Shown in pieces: positions 32,623 through 40,884 of a DNA stretch of 64,000 bases. Made by a program: the position numbers and the translations under genes. Positions within the stretch are counted from its first letter, which is position 1. Each line of letters opens with the position of its first letter. Under the pieces are notes generated by a model, which was given only the letters and a program-made list of their open reading frames with translations, was not told where the DNA came from and searched no databases. Origin of the DNA: an uncultured Mycoplasmatota bacterium (GTDB taxonomy: Bacteria > Bacillota_I > Bacilli_A > RF39 > UBA660); NCBI GenBank assembly GCA_900548695.1, contig URLC01000005.1, positions 1 to 64,000 of the forward strand. The letters run 5' to 3'.

Positions 32623-33903
32623 CTATAAACTTATTTCAAAATCACCTTTATCTTTTTCATTATGATATTTCTTGCTAGTTTTAAAATAACTAGGAACATC
32701 TGCATAATCAAATAGTTCATCTTCTTTTGTTGTACCTTTAGAAATATCTTTAATATCATACATGTCAAAATCTTGATTATCATAATAGTCTTTTATTTCG
32801 TTTGTAGTGGCTTCTTTTGTCTTATTATTACCAATTTGTAGTAATTCTCTAAAAAAGTGTTTAATTGCCTTTAAAATAGCTTTAATATATAATTTTAAGT
32901 TGTTATTTTCTTCTGTTAGATTATGATTTCTAGTTTTTAAAGATTTTATTTCTCTTTGCATATTTTGATTTTCTTTTTCTAATGATTGATGACTTTTAGT
33001 ATAGGTATCAACTTCATTAAATAAGGATTCTAATTTTGGTTGAAATTCTATTGCTTTTTTAGTTTCTTTTATAACATTTTGCATACTATCAAAAGTATCT
33101 TTTTTAACTTTTACATATTCTTTATCAATAATCGTATTTTTGGTAGTTTTCATTTTATCTTCAAAATCATTCATAGCATTATCTAGTCTTTTATTGATAG
33201 TTTCAACTTTATTCTCATAATATCTAGTCGTTTTCTTAAATTCTCGTACTTTTTGATGTTTAGCATTGCTGCATTTAATTCCTCTTTCTAGATTATAACC
33301 TTTTTCTCTTAATCTACTGTTATAAATATCTTGCAGTTGTGATAAGTGTAGTTTGTTTTTGATATATTGTTTTTTAGAAATGGTATATCTTTCTGTATTT
33401 GTTCTTTTATCTAACTTTTTAACTAAAGGTACAACAACACAATGAATATGTGGTGTTGCCTCATCTAAATGGAGAGTAGCGTGTAATATTTGCTCTTTTG
33501 TATAACCTAAATCGTTATAAACAAAGTCCATACAAGTATTTGCCCATTCCAAAATAAAATCTTTGTCTTTATCTTTAAAAAACTTGTTAGTAGCTGTAAA
33601 AAGTAGTTCATCAGCAACAACACTTTTAGATTTATTTAACATTTCACTATAACTTCTTTTTCTATCATCACGTTCTGTTTTTTGCTTTTCTTCGTGTTGT
33701 TTTCTATATTCTTTTGTAAGATTATGAAATCCTTTTACATATTTTTCTGTTAAAGGTACTAATTCAATATTATTTTTAGTTAATTCTAATTTAATATTAG
33801 GATTACTTTTATAAGCTTTTTTCTCACGTTTGTTATGAGAACCTATCTGTGCTAAATCATTTAAAGTCATAATAGGTTCACTTCTAAATATTCCATAATT
33901 CAT
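32623..33903 (-). CDS. MobV relaxase of the element
   Basis: The 426-residue protein begins with a Mob/Pre N-terminal domain: SEPIMTLNDLAQIGSHNKR and, at about residue 160, LHLDEATPHIHCVVVPL, the HxDExxPHxH metal motif of MobV relaxases. The C-terminal part is coiled coil (about 230-345). It nicks oriT and pilots the strand. The N-terminus includes the R that serves as a nucleophile in some MobV. A minus-strand terminator lies just upstream, so its expression may be attenuated. Confidence 0.9.
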   Translation of the reverse strand: MNYGIFRSEPIMTLNDLAQIGSHNKREKKAYKSNPNIKLELTKNNIELVPLTEKYVKGFHNLTKEYRKQHEEKQKTERDDRKRSYSEMLNKSKSVVADELLFTATNKFFKDKDKDFILEWANTCMDFVYNDLGYTKEQILHATLHLDEATPHIHCVVVPLVKKLDKRTNTERYTISKKQYIKNKLHLSQLQDIYNSRLREKGYNLERGIKCSNAKHQKVREFKKTTRYYENKVETINKRLDNAMNDFEDKMKTTKNTIIDKEYVKVKKDTFDSMQNVIKETKKAIEFQPKLESLFNEVDTYTKSHQSLEKENQNMQREIKSLKTRNHNLTEENNNLKLYIKAILKAIKHFFRELLQIGNNKTKEATTNEIKDYYDNQDFDMYDIKDISKGTTKEDELFDYADVPSYFKTSKKYHNEKDKGDFEISL

Positions 33904-34055
33904 TTATCATTCCTCGCTTTCTTTTTTATTTATCAATCAAAAAAAGATATGCTTTTTTAATCGCATACCTTAAACTGCTAATTTCAATTTAAATAATAAT
34001 ATTTTTGATATATAGTTTTATATTAGTATCTACTTTTAGAACGAAACAGAATAAT
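33904..34055 (-). promoter_or_regulatory. Relaxase upstream region with terminator
   Basis: On the minus strand GGTATGC pairs with GCATATC around GATTAAAAAA, followed by seven T (33939-33969), a terminator just before the relaxase RBS. The remaining AT-rich bases hold no gene; the relaxase oriT may be here but no clear nick consensus is seen. Confidence 0.5.
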
Positions 34056-34207
34056 TTATTTTAAAGCTGATACATATATTTCAAAACCAATATCATTTGC
34101 TTTATAGTCCTTTGAATTTAAGTTAATAACTTGGTTATTTATCTTTCCCTCAAAGTGTATTAAATCTACAATATTTTTAGTTGGTGCTATTATGTACGTG
34201 GTAGACA
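34056..34207 (-). CDS. Detached 3' end of element recombinase gene
   Basis: The minus strand from the attR core is open for about 48 codons, including YIIAPTKNIVDLIHFEGK and IGFEIYVSALK, to TAA (34056-34058), with no start. If the element is circularised, this joins the recombinase in frame after DTGRLS, giving 1857 bases, exactly 619 codons, hence 618 residues. It is the original C-terminus of the recombinase, separated by integration. Confidence 0.85.
34179..34207. other. attR junction of the element
   Basis: Element sequence TATGTACGTGGTA ends at core GACA (34204-34207), followed by target TATTCCTCAT. The inner arm AGTTGGTGC (34179-34187) is the inverse of the arm at 25494. Confidence 0.8.
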
Positions 34208-35684
34208 TATTCCTCATAAAGCTCCTTTAGGTTACACTAGAAAAGATAAAACTTTAGTACCTGACATGAAAACAAAAGATGTTATTGTTAGAATTTTTGA
34301 CTTATATCATAGTGGTTTATCTTATCAAAAAATAAAAAATATTTTTAATGAAGAAAAAGTATTAGGAAAAACAAATTGGTATGATACGACCATTTTAAAA
34401 ATATTAGAAAATGAAATTTATAAAGGAGATTTTGTTCATGGTAAAAGAACAAAACACCCTACTTATTACAAAGATGTTGTAGAGCCTTTAGTATCAAAAG
34501 AATTGTGGGAGGAATGTCAGGTGCAACAGAAAAAGAATTCTAGGTCTTATCAAAGAACACTTACTTATTTGTTCTTACAAAAATTAAAATGTCCTAAATG
34601 TGGCAGAATATTAGGTGGAAAAGCAACAACCAAGAAAAATGGTAATTCATATTTCTATTACTATTGTAATGATTGTAAACTTACTATAAAAGAAGCAGTA
34701 ATCGAAGAATATATCAGTCAATTTATAGATGACATTGTGGAATATGATAGTGTTGTTAATCAGTTTTTCCTACCAATGATTAAGCAAAAAATAGAAAACC
34801 CAAAAGAAGAAATTGAGGCAGAATTAAAAAAAGAAAAAGATAAATTCAAAAGAATTAGAGAGGCATACGTTAATGAGGTATTTACTTTAGAAGAATATGA
34901 TGTAGAACGTAAAAAAGTAGAAAACACTATTGCAGATTTAGAAGAAAAATTAAGTGAGTCAGAAATCTGTGATGAGTTAAAGTTTACTCCTGAAGATATA
35001 CTTATCAAACGAGATATAGACTACATCAATTCAATTAAATACCCTGAAAAGTTTAAAGAATATAATAAACGTTGGAAGGATTTTACAAGAGAAGAAAAAG
35101 CCGATTTGATTATGAATTATGTTGAGGAAATCACTTTAAAACAAATTAATAGTAAACTTTGTGTTGTAGATTTTGTTAGATTTAGAGAGTCAGTCGCTAA
35201 CTCTATGAATGATTTATATAGAAACGGTTTTCTTGATAAAAACGAAACAGCAGTATTTGGAAATGTTGTAGGCTCTATTCGTTTCAGTGAGTATAGAGAT
35301 GAAAACGAGGTATGGCAACATATATTAAGATTAAGACAATTTTACGATGTTAAGTTTTATCAAGCAATTTATAATACAGAAAAACAAGTATTTTATTTCG
35401 ATTTTAAAGAAGATAATAAAGCAATTGTTAGAGTATTCCCTATGGAAGATTATCGTAAAATAGATCCTGATATGAAAATGAAAGAATATGATTTTGGTGT
35501 ATTGTATGTTATTCAAGATGACGGAACTTTACTAGAAGATAATGAGGCAGTGTTTAAATATATTCCTGATAAAACAGACGGTGTAATTACTAGAGAAGAA
35601 ATGGTAAGTGGAATATCATTTGCAAAAGTAAAACCAGCCAATGAAATTGGGTTAGAAGAATGTACTGTGTATGAAGAAGAATAA
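34204..35684 (+). pseudogene. Large serine integrase, 3' part (interrupted)
   Basis: From 34206 the frame reads HIPHKAPLGYTRKDKTLVP and then the Recombinase domain (IVRIFDLYHSGLSYQKIKNI), a zinc ribbon (KCPKCGRILGG and YYCNDC), a coiled coil (about 190-250 of this part) and an unusual C-terminal extension of about 190 residues after NYVEEITL, rich in FYFDFKEDN and YDFGVLYVIQDD strands. This part (492 codons plus stop) continues the 156 residues encoded at 25006. The extension is larger than in most integrases and may bind a recombination directionality factor. Confidence 0.9.
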
Positions 35685-35916
35685 AATGCGTGGCACGTTT
35701 TGTTTGCGAAAGCAAATGAAAGAGGAGAAAAGCATTTTATAGGACTTATGGAATTTTGTTTTATTGTGGTAACTTTAAAACAATATGGAATAAGTCTAAA
35801 AGGGTTCTAGGGAATATCCCTAGCCCACAGGTTATTTTGATGTTTACGTCAAAATACCTAGGGGGTTAAATATTTTGTCAGAGCCAAAATATATCTATAA
35901 AAGGAGGCAAAAAGGA
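35685..35916 (+). promoter_or_regulatory. oriT-like inverted repeats before relaxase
   Basis: TTTGC/GCAAA lies at 35702-35715, a perfect CTAGGG-AATAT-CCCTAG at 35807-35823, and TATTTTGA/TCAAAATA at 35833-35856, followed by CCTAGGGGG. These lie directly upstream of a MobV-like relaxase gene, the usual oriT position. No intrinsic terminator is seen after the integrase. Confidence 0.5.
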
Positions 35917-37299
35917 ATGAGTACCTTATCTTATTCACTACATCTTGGTAGTGATAAAAACAGAAAACCGTCATCAAGAAACATGGCAAAGAATAATGCT
36001 TCTGGCTCTACCTCTTTATCAAACAACGCAATTCAAAATGCGAGAGGTTTATCAAGAGTTGATAAACATAATTATCGTAAGTATGATAATAATACAGAAC
36101 TAATTGAAATAATAAGAGGTACTTCTTCTCTTTATGATGATGTCAAAAAACTTTATGAAGAAGAATTTAAAGAAGCAGTAGATGAATATAATTCTAAACA
36201 AACAAGAGATGATAGGAAGATTACTGATTATTTCAAAAGGATAAGTGATAATTCTAAAAATGACCTTGCTTGTGAAATTATTATCGAACTTGGAGATAAA
36301 AAATATTGGGATACGAAAGATGATAAATTCAAGCATAAAATGACTAATGTCTTTAAAGAACAAGTGAGTGATTTAGAGCAACAACTACCAAACTTTAAAA
36401 TAGCAAGTGCGATTATTCATTATGACGAAACCAGTCCACATCTCCACATTGTTGGTGTACCAATAAAATATAAAAATAAAAATGGCATGAAAAAACAAGT
36501 TGGTAAAGGAGATGTTTTCACGAGAGATAATCTTCGCAAATTACAAGACAAAATGAGAACTCTATGTATTGCTAGTTTTAATAAAGAATATGGCTTAAAT
36601 GACATTTTGAAAAAGAAAGAAAAAGGCAGAAACAAAGATATAAATGTCAAAGACATGGGAAATTATCAAGCCATGAAAGACCAAATGGAAAAAGATAAAA
36701 AAGCACTAGAAATAGCCAGTAAAAAATCTAGTGAGCTTGATAAAGGTACCATAGATATTAAAGATACTGTCAATAACCTTAAAAAAGCACCAATAGTTAA
36801 AAATACCTATACTATTTCCGAAGATGATAAAAATAAAATTTTAGAATATATTGATAAAGTTGATAAAACAAACTCTGATTTTAAACGAACTGAAAAGCTA
36901 TCAGTTACCCTAAATAATGTTGATACTGAACTAGAAGAAAAAAGAGAAAAAATTAAAATACTAACCGAAAACAATGAGGCATTATCTCTTAAAGTAGATA
37001 CTTTATCAAAAAATATTGAAAATAAAAATAAAGAGATTAAAGAGTTAAAAAAAGATAATAAACATCTTGAAGAATTAGTAGATTACTTTAAAGATTTATT
37101 TGGTAGATTAGTCAACTTTATCAAACATAAAATGTTTGGAAAAGACAAAGAGCGTGAAGATTATTGGGAATTTTCAAAGGACTTATACGAACATGGAATA
37201 TTTAGTGATAAAACAATTGCTGACATAAAAGATCACTATAATTGGAATAAAGAAAATGATAAACACAAAGATTATGATGACTTTGATTTAGAAATATAG
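35917..37299 (+). CDS. Second MobV-like relaxase
   Basis: ATG 35917 is chosen for AAAAGGAGGCAAAAAGGA; a TTG at 35875 lacks such a site. The 460-residue protein has MSTLSYSLHLGSDKNRKPSS and a metal motif IIHYDETSPHLHIVGVPIK (HxDExxPHxH) at about residue 174-190, then QVGKGDVFTRDNLRKLQDKM and a long coiled coil (about 270-400). It differs from the first element's relaxase and is not a duplicate. It probably mobilises a second element that includes the split integrase. Confidence 0.85.
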   Translation: MSTLSYSLHLGSDKNRKPSSRNMAKNNASGSTSLSNNAIQNARGLSRVDKHNYRKYDNNTELIEIIRGTSSLYDDVKKLYEEEFKEAVDEYNSKQTRDDRKITDYFKRISDNSKNDLACEIIIELGDKKYWDTKDDKFKHKMTNVFKEQVSDLEQQLPNFKIASAIIHYDETSPHLHIVGVPIKYKNKNGMKKQVGKGDVFTRDNLRKLQDKMRTLCIASFNKEYGLNDILKKKEKGRNKDINVKDMGNYQAMKDQMEKDKKALEIASKKSSELDKGTIDIKDTVNNLKKAPIVKNTYTISEDDKNKILEYIDKVDKTNSDFKRTEKLSVTLNNVDTELEEKREKIKILTENNEALSLKVDTLSKNIENKNKEIKELKKDNKHLEELVDYFKDLFGRLVNFIKHKMFGKDKEREDYWEFSKDLYEHGIFSDKTIADIKDHYNWNKENDKHKDYDDFDLEI

Positions 37300-37413
37300 G
37301 AAAAAATAATGCTATGTGTTATAATTAAATAGGAATTTGCTAGTATTAATATTTTTAGTAATAAAGAAGCTAAGGTCTTATAGAGTTAGAAAGGTTTGAA
37401 AAAAGGTGCGACT

Positions 37414-37914
37414 GTGATTGTAAAAATTGATAGAAATGGAAATTTTACTAATGAAAATGTAGATGAAAAAGAAATATATAATAAAAGTTTATTCAATAAA
37501 GAAATTAGTGTATTTATATTAAATGACGAAAATCAAGTTTTACTTCAGAAGAGAAGTTCTAATAAAAAGATTTATCCAAATATGTGGGCTTTATGTACTG
37601 GACATATTGAAAAAATGGAGACCCCAATATATGCAGCCCAAAGAGAAATGAAAGAAGAATTAGGGATTAATATAAATCTTAAAAATATTATACCGTTTGC
37701 AGTTTTTGATGAATCCAATATTCATAAAATATATTTTTTTTATACACGTTGTAATTTAAAAACTAATGAATTTATTATTCAAAAAGAAGAACTTTCTGAA
37801 GTTATGTGGCTTGATATTGATAAGGTAATAGATATGATAAAAAATCATAGTGAACAAATAGTGCATAAAGAAAATAGGATAGATTTATTTAAAAAGTTAA
37901 AAGATATTTATTAA
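37414..37914 (+). CDS. Nudix hydrolase
   Basis: A GTG start at 37414 (after AAAAAAGGTGCGACT) or TTG at 37396 are both possible. The protein (about 166 residues) has a full Nudix box: GHIEKMETPIYAAQREMKEE then LGI, matching GX5EX7REUXEEXGU. LLQKRSSNKKIYPNMW upstream is like isopentenyl-diphosphate isomerase-type and related Nudix proteins. It hydrolyses a nucleoside diphosphate-linked compound; substrate unknown. It is probably accessory DNA. Confidence 0.85.
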   Translation: MIVKIDRNGNFTNENVDEKEIYNKSLFNKEISVFILNDENQVLLQKRSSNKKIYPNMWALCTGHIEKMETPIYAAQREMKEELGININLKNIIPFAVFDESNIHKIYFFYTRCNLKTNEFIIQKEELSEVMWLDIDKVIDMIKNHSEQIVHKENRIDLFKKLKDIY

Positions 37915-37941
37915 TTTAATTATGAAAGGGATGATTTTAAA

Positions 37942-39030
37942 ATGAAAATAATTAATCCAAAAGTTGGAAATATAGAAGAAATAATACAACCTATAGATGA
38001 CCTAATAATTTTGGGATTATCACGAATAGCTTTTAAATGTAATAAAGCAACGGAATCTTATAATTTAAGAGATGAATTATATGCATCTAAGTATAAGCCA
38101 ACAGGATTAGAAGGGAAAGAAATAGAATTAGAGAATTTTTTACAGCAACAAGTTGGTGAAAATTTAAGAATTAAAAATCAAAATAAAGAGTATAAATGGG
38201 TAATTGTCAATGAAAAAAATATAGGAGAAACCAGTCATAGGTTTTATATTGCTCCGAATCCGGAAAATATGCACGAAATTATTTCAGAGCTTGTTAAGCA
38301 GTTCGTTTCACAAAACATTCCAGTTAAATTTAAATATCAATTAACTAGTGGAATGGAACAATGCGATAGAATAATTATTTATAGTGATTTTGACAACAAA
38401 GACAGAATTGAATCTGAAATAAAAAAAGTTTATCAACAAAATCAAAATTTATTTAGTGGATGCGAAAGATCATTAGCTTGGTTATATACAACAACTGTTC
38501 CTGATGTGTATCTTGCACCAGAAACACCAGGTGAAGCATATAGTAATAGGTTGACAGAAGTTATATTAACAGCTAAAAATACTTTTAATTTTCTTTATGG
38601 CATTACTAATAGTAATCAAAAAATCACTTTGGCAGGGAAAAATGCGGAACAAGCATTAGAATATATGAAAATGTTAATAGGCTCTTTGATGTTAAGAAAA
38701 GGAATACTGTTGTCAAAAGATGGAAAGTGTATAACTATTAAAGATAAAAATGTTAAAACTTCATACGATTTTAATTCAGGAATATTAGAAAACTTTAATA
38801 TGGATTCTCGGGGGTTTTATTCAGTAAAGTTTTTCCCAACTGATGAAGGAAGAAAGGCACTTTTAGATAATTTTTATAGTGTATCATCAATAAACAAACA
38901 ACCTGGATTAGAAATAAAGTATTTAACACCTGAACAAAGAAAAGAGGAACTTAATAGAGCTTTGTACCCATATAAATATAATAATCAACAAACTTCAACG
39001 CAAACAATCAATAATAGTCCAAAAAGATAA
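37942..39030 (+). CDS. Unknown protein, HopA1-like features
   Basis: The 362-residue protein (ATG after GAAAGGGATGATTTTAAA) has SHRFYIAPNPENMHEII, IPVKFKYQLTSGMEQCDRII, YSDFDNK and LFSGCERSLAWLYTT then APETPGEAYSNR. The order of a H.FYI..NP strand, a helical LV..F segment, an FK..L strand and a D-R-I-I-YSD strand resembles the core of HopA1-type proteins, also found as lanthipeptide-related or effector proteins. This is tentative. It has no signal peptide or membrane segment. Cargo beside a Nudix protein. Confidence 0.45.
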   Translation: MKIINPKVGNIEEIIQPIDDLIILGLSRIAFKCNKATESYNLRDELYASKYKPTGLEGKEIELENFLQQQVGENLRIKNQNKEYKWVIVNEKNIGETSHRFYIAPNPENMHEIISELVKQFVSQNIPVKFKYQLTSGMEQCDRIIIYSDFDNKDRIESEIKKVYQQNQNLFSGCERSLAWLYTTTVPDVYLAPETPGEAYSNRLTEVILTAKNTFNFLYGITNSNQKITLAGKNAEQALEYMKMLIGSLMLRKGILLSKDGKCITIKDKNVKTSYDFNSGILENFNMDSRGFYSVKFFPTDEGRKALLDNFYSVSSINKQPGLEIKYLTPEQRKEELNRALYPYKYNNQQTSTQTINNSPKR

Positions 39031-39212
39031 TTACAATTTCAGAAAATAATGGTATAATTTAATTAATGATTGATTCAAGCATCAATTACCTTTGGCAATA
39101 GTTGTAGATAACTTCCTCAACGGCACCATAGGGAAATCAGTTGAACTAATCGACTTCTATTATATAAAAAGGTTAATTTCGGTTAACCTTTTTATATGTT
39201 TGAAAGGAGCTA
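39031..39212 (+). promoter_or_regulatory. Leader RNA, motif copy B, with terminator
   Basis: A -10 TATAAT is at 39053-39058 (-35 ATTACA, 17 spacer, weak). The RNA has an ATTGAT/ATCAAT hairpin (39069-39086), then CGGCACCATAGGGAAATC from 39121, GTTGA/TCGAC (39140-39154) and a 15-bp perfect terminator stem (39162-39176 with 39183-39197). The DUF2441-like gene starts 16 bases later with GAAAGGAGC. The motif is shared with copy A at 24379 (17 of 18 bases identical in the first block). Confidence 0.6.
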
Positions 39213-39819
39213 ATGTTAGTGATTAATAATATAACTGATGAAATTTATTATCATATTAATACCGGTCAAAACTTACAAATAGGTGATATCCTAGAAATTG
39301 GGAAAAGGTTTAACAATTTTTATTATGAAATTTATAATACAGAACATTTAGAAAAAGGAAAAGATGCTAATCAATATTTAATCAATATGAAAAAAGAGAA
39401 GAATTTAGTATTGAATAATGATACTGCAAATCTTGTTTTTAAAACAATAAACGATGGTGCTATGATTACTAGGGAATTAATGTTTGAAGAAGTAAGAAAA
39501 GAATTAAATTCTAATTTGCCATCAAGGCTAAAATGTTTATATGTTTGTAAAACTAAAAAAGAAATTAAAGATTGGATTAATATTTTTAGTAGAACAAATA
39601 AAAAAGATTTTCAAATTGTAAAGTTAAAATTAACGGGTAAGATTTTCATAGGTGATGCTTCCTTTATATTAAGGCAAAATATTTCTTTAAACAAAAAAAG
39701 GAGCAAGCAAAAATGTATTGGAGTGGTAAAAAAAGGATAATATAAATGAATATCTGTTTATAGGAACAGCTGTAGTTGAAGATATTATAAATAATAATGA
39801 AGAGTTTTTGGATAAATAA
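39213..39819 (+). pseudogene. DUF2441-like protein, frameshifted 3' end
   Basis: The zero frame gives 175 residues to TAA 39738-39740 with YYHINTGQNLQIGD, FYYEIYNTEHLEKGKDAN and SRLKCLYVCKTKKEI, features of DUF2441. After IFIGDASFILRQN the family-like sequence continues in other frames: YWSGKK in one and DNINEYLFIGTAVVEDI in another (to 39819). Each change fits a single missing A in an A run (near 39709-39713 and 39728-39734). Either the end is decayed or the assembly lost A in homopolymers. It is behind leader copy B. Function unknown. Confidence 0.65.
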
Positions 39820-39843
39820 CTAATTACAAGGATGTGAGTAAAT

Positions 39844-40551
39844 ATGAGAGTAACTTTGGATTATTTTGACATAGAATACACTAAAAAAGACGAAAAATAT
39901 ATAGATTTAGTTATTGAAGAACTAAAAGAAAAAAAATATAGAGATTATGAGTTTTTTAACCTAGAAAAATTATCTAGAAAAATACAAATTAAATTTTGGT
40001 CTTCTTTAAAAGAATACAGGGATTTTTTCAACAAACGTATGGAGAAATATAATAAAAAAGTTAATGATTGGGAAGTTGGAAGAGCAACAAATAATCAGAA
40101 AGAATGTAGAATAGATTTATTATGTTTAAGTGAAAGAAAAAAATGTAAGGGTCATGCTGAAGATACAATTGATAACTTACTGAAAGTAACAATTCATGAA
40201 TTTACTCATATTTGTCATTTGGAATATAGTAATCGTCTTCCATCAATGACTTGGTTTCTTGAAGCGTTAGCTACAAACTTATCAAATCAATATGATAACC
40301 TAGATATTAATTGTTCCTTAGAAGATATTCTAGAAGGCAAAGCTCATTATAGTAATTATTATGCTATGGGAAAGTATCTTTTAGATAATTATGATAGAAG
40401 TTATATACTAGAATTAGCTAAAAATAAAGATTTGTTAGAATCTGAAACTGAAAAAATATTTATTCATGCAGTAGAATATTCTAAAACAAATCAAAAGAAA
40501 TTAGATAGTTTATCAAAAAGTTCAAATAACTTCCACAACCCACCAGATTAA
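39844..40551 (+). CDS. HExxH metallopeptidase-like protein
   Basis: The 235-residue protein (RBS AAGGATGTGAG) has VTIHEFTHICHLEY, the HExxH zinc motif at about residue 118, and WFLEALATNLS about 25 residues later, giving the glutamate third ligand of gluzincins. Upstream part is charged and mixed. No signal peptide or membrane anchor. It may cleave a cytoplasmic partner; substrate not inferable. It belongs to accessory DNA near the second element. Confidence 0.7.
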   Translation: MRVTLDYFDIEYTKKDEKYIDLVIEELKEKKYRDYEFFNLEKLSRKIQIKFWSSLKEYRDFFNKRMEKYNKKVNDWEVGRATNNQKECRIDLLCLSERKKCKGHAEDTIDNLLKVTIHEFTHICHLEYSNRLPSMTWFLEALATNLSNQYDNLDINCSLEDILEGKAHYSNYYAMGKYLLDNYDRSYILELAKNKDLLESETEKIFIHAVEYSKTNQKKLDSLSKSSNNFHNPPD

Positions 40552-40884
40552 TAGGCAACTCTAACTTTTATAAGTTCGAGAACAAATAGACAGTCAGCTC
40601 TAAATAGAGATACTACATAAATGTATTAGTATCTTTTTTGTATCTTGAAACAACAGACTATTTCATTTCTGTTTAATTACTCTAGATTTAAGCTATGGTT
40701 TATTGAGCGTTTGTTGCGTAAGCAATTCGCATAACATCTTTTACAAAACATAATAGCTGGATAAGTAACTTTTCAAAATCTCAAAACTATAATCTTATAA
40801 TTTTGAAGTATTGTCGCAGGTGTTTGAAAATGATATAATACAGATACAAAGAAACATATAAATTGAAATTTGTGGAGGTTGAAT
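40552..40884 (+). promoter_or_regulatory. Intergenic: terminator and VOC gene promoter
   Basis: A terminator GATACTA/TAGTATC followed by six T lies at 40609-40639. A promoter TTGTCG (40811-40816), 17-base spacer, TATAAT (40834-40839) is suited to the VOC gene. The middle 170 bases hold no supported gene. Confidence 0.65.

Larger units (their letters stand above)
25472..34207. mobile_element. 8.73-kb integrative mobilizable element
   Basis: The element sits within the serine integrase gene, with GACA at both ends (25472-25475 and 34204-34207), one copy of which belongs to the restored target. Length from core to core is 8732 bp. Contents: serine recombinase, small proteins, OB-fold protein, winged-helix proteins, divergent XRE regulator, membrane protein, three cargo enzymes and a MobV relaxase. 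It has no conjugation pore genes, so it would be mobilised by another element. An inverted repeat (GCACCAACT 25494-25502, AGTTGGTGC 34179-34187) flanks the core nearly symmetrically, as in serine recombinase attP arms. Confidence 0.9.

Noticed and set aside
25006..35684. Two independent, truncated integrase genes
   Set aside because: The 5' and 3' parts join in frame at the GACA core and give an uninterrupted family motif order, so a single gene split by insertion is the simpler reading.
24379..39154. The two CGGCACCAT motifs as attL/attR of a second element
   Set aside because: They differ by compensating changes that keep a hairpin and each is followed by its own terminator and gene, which fits RNA function better than a recombination duplicate. 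Not fully excluded.
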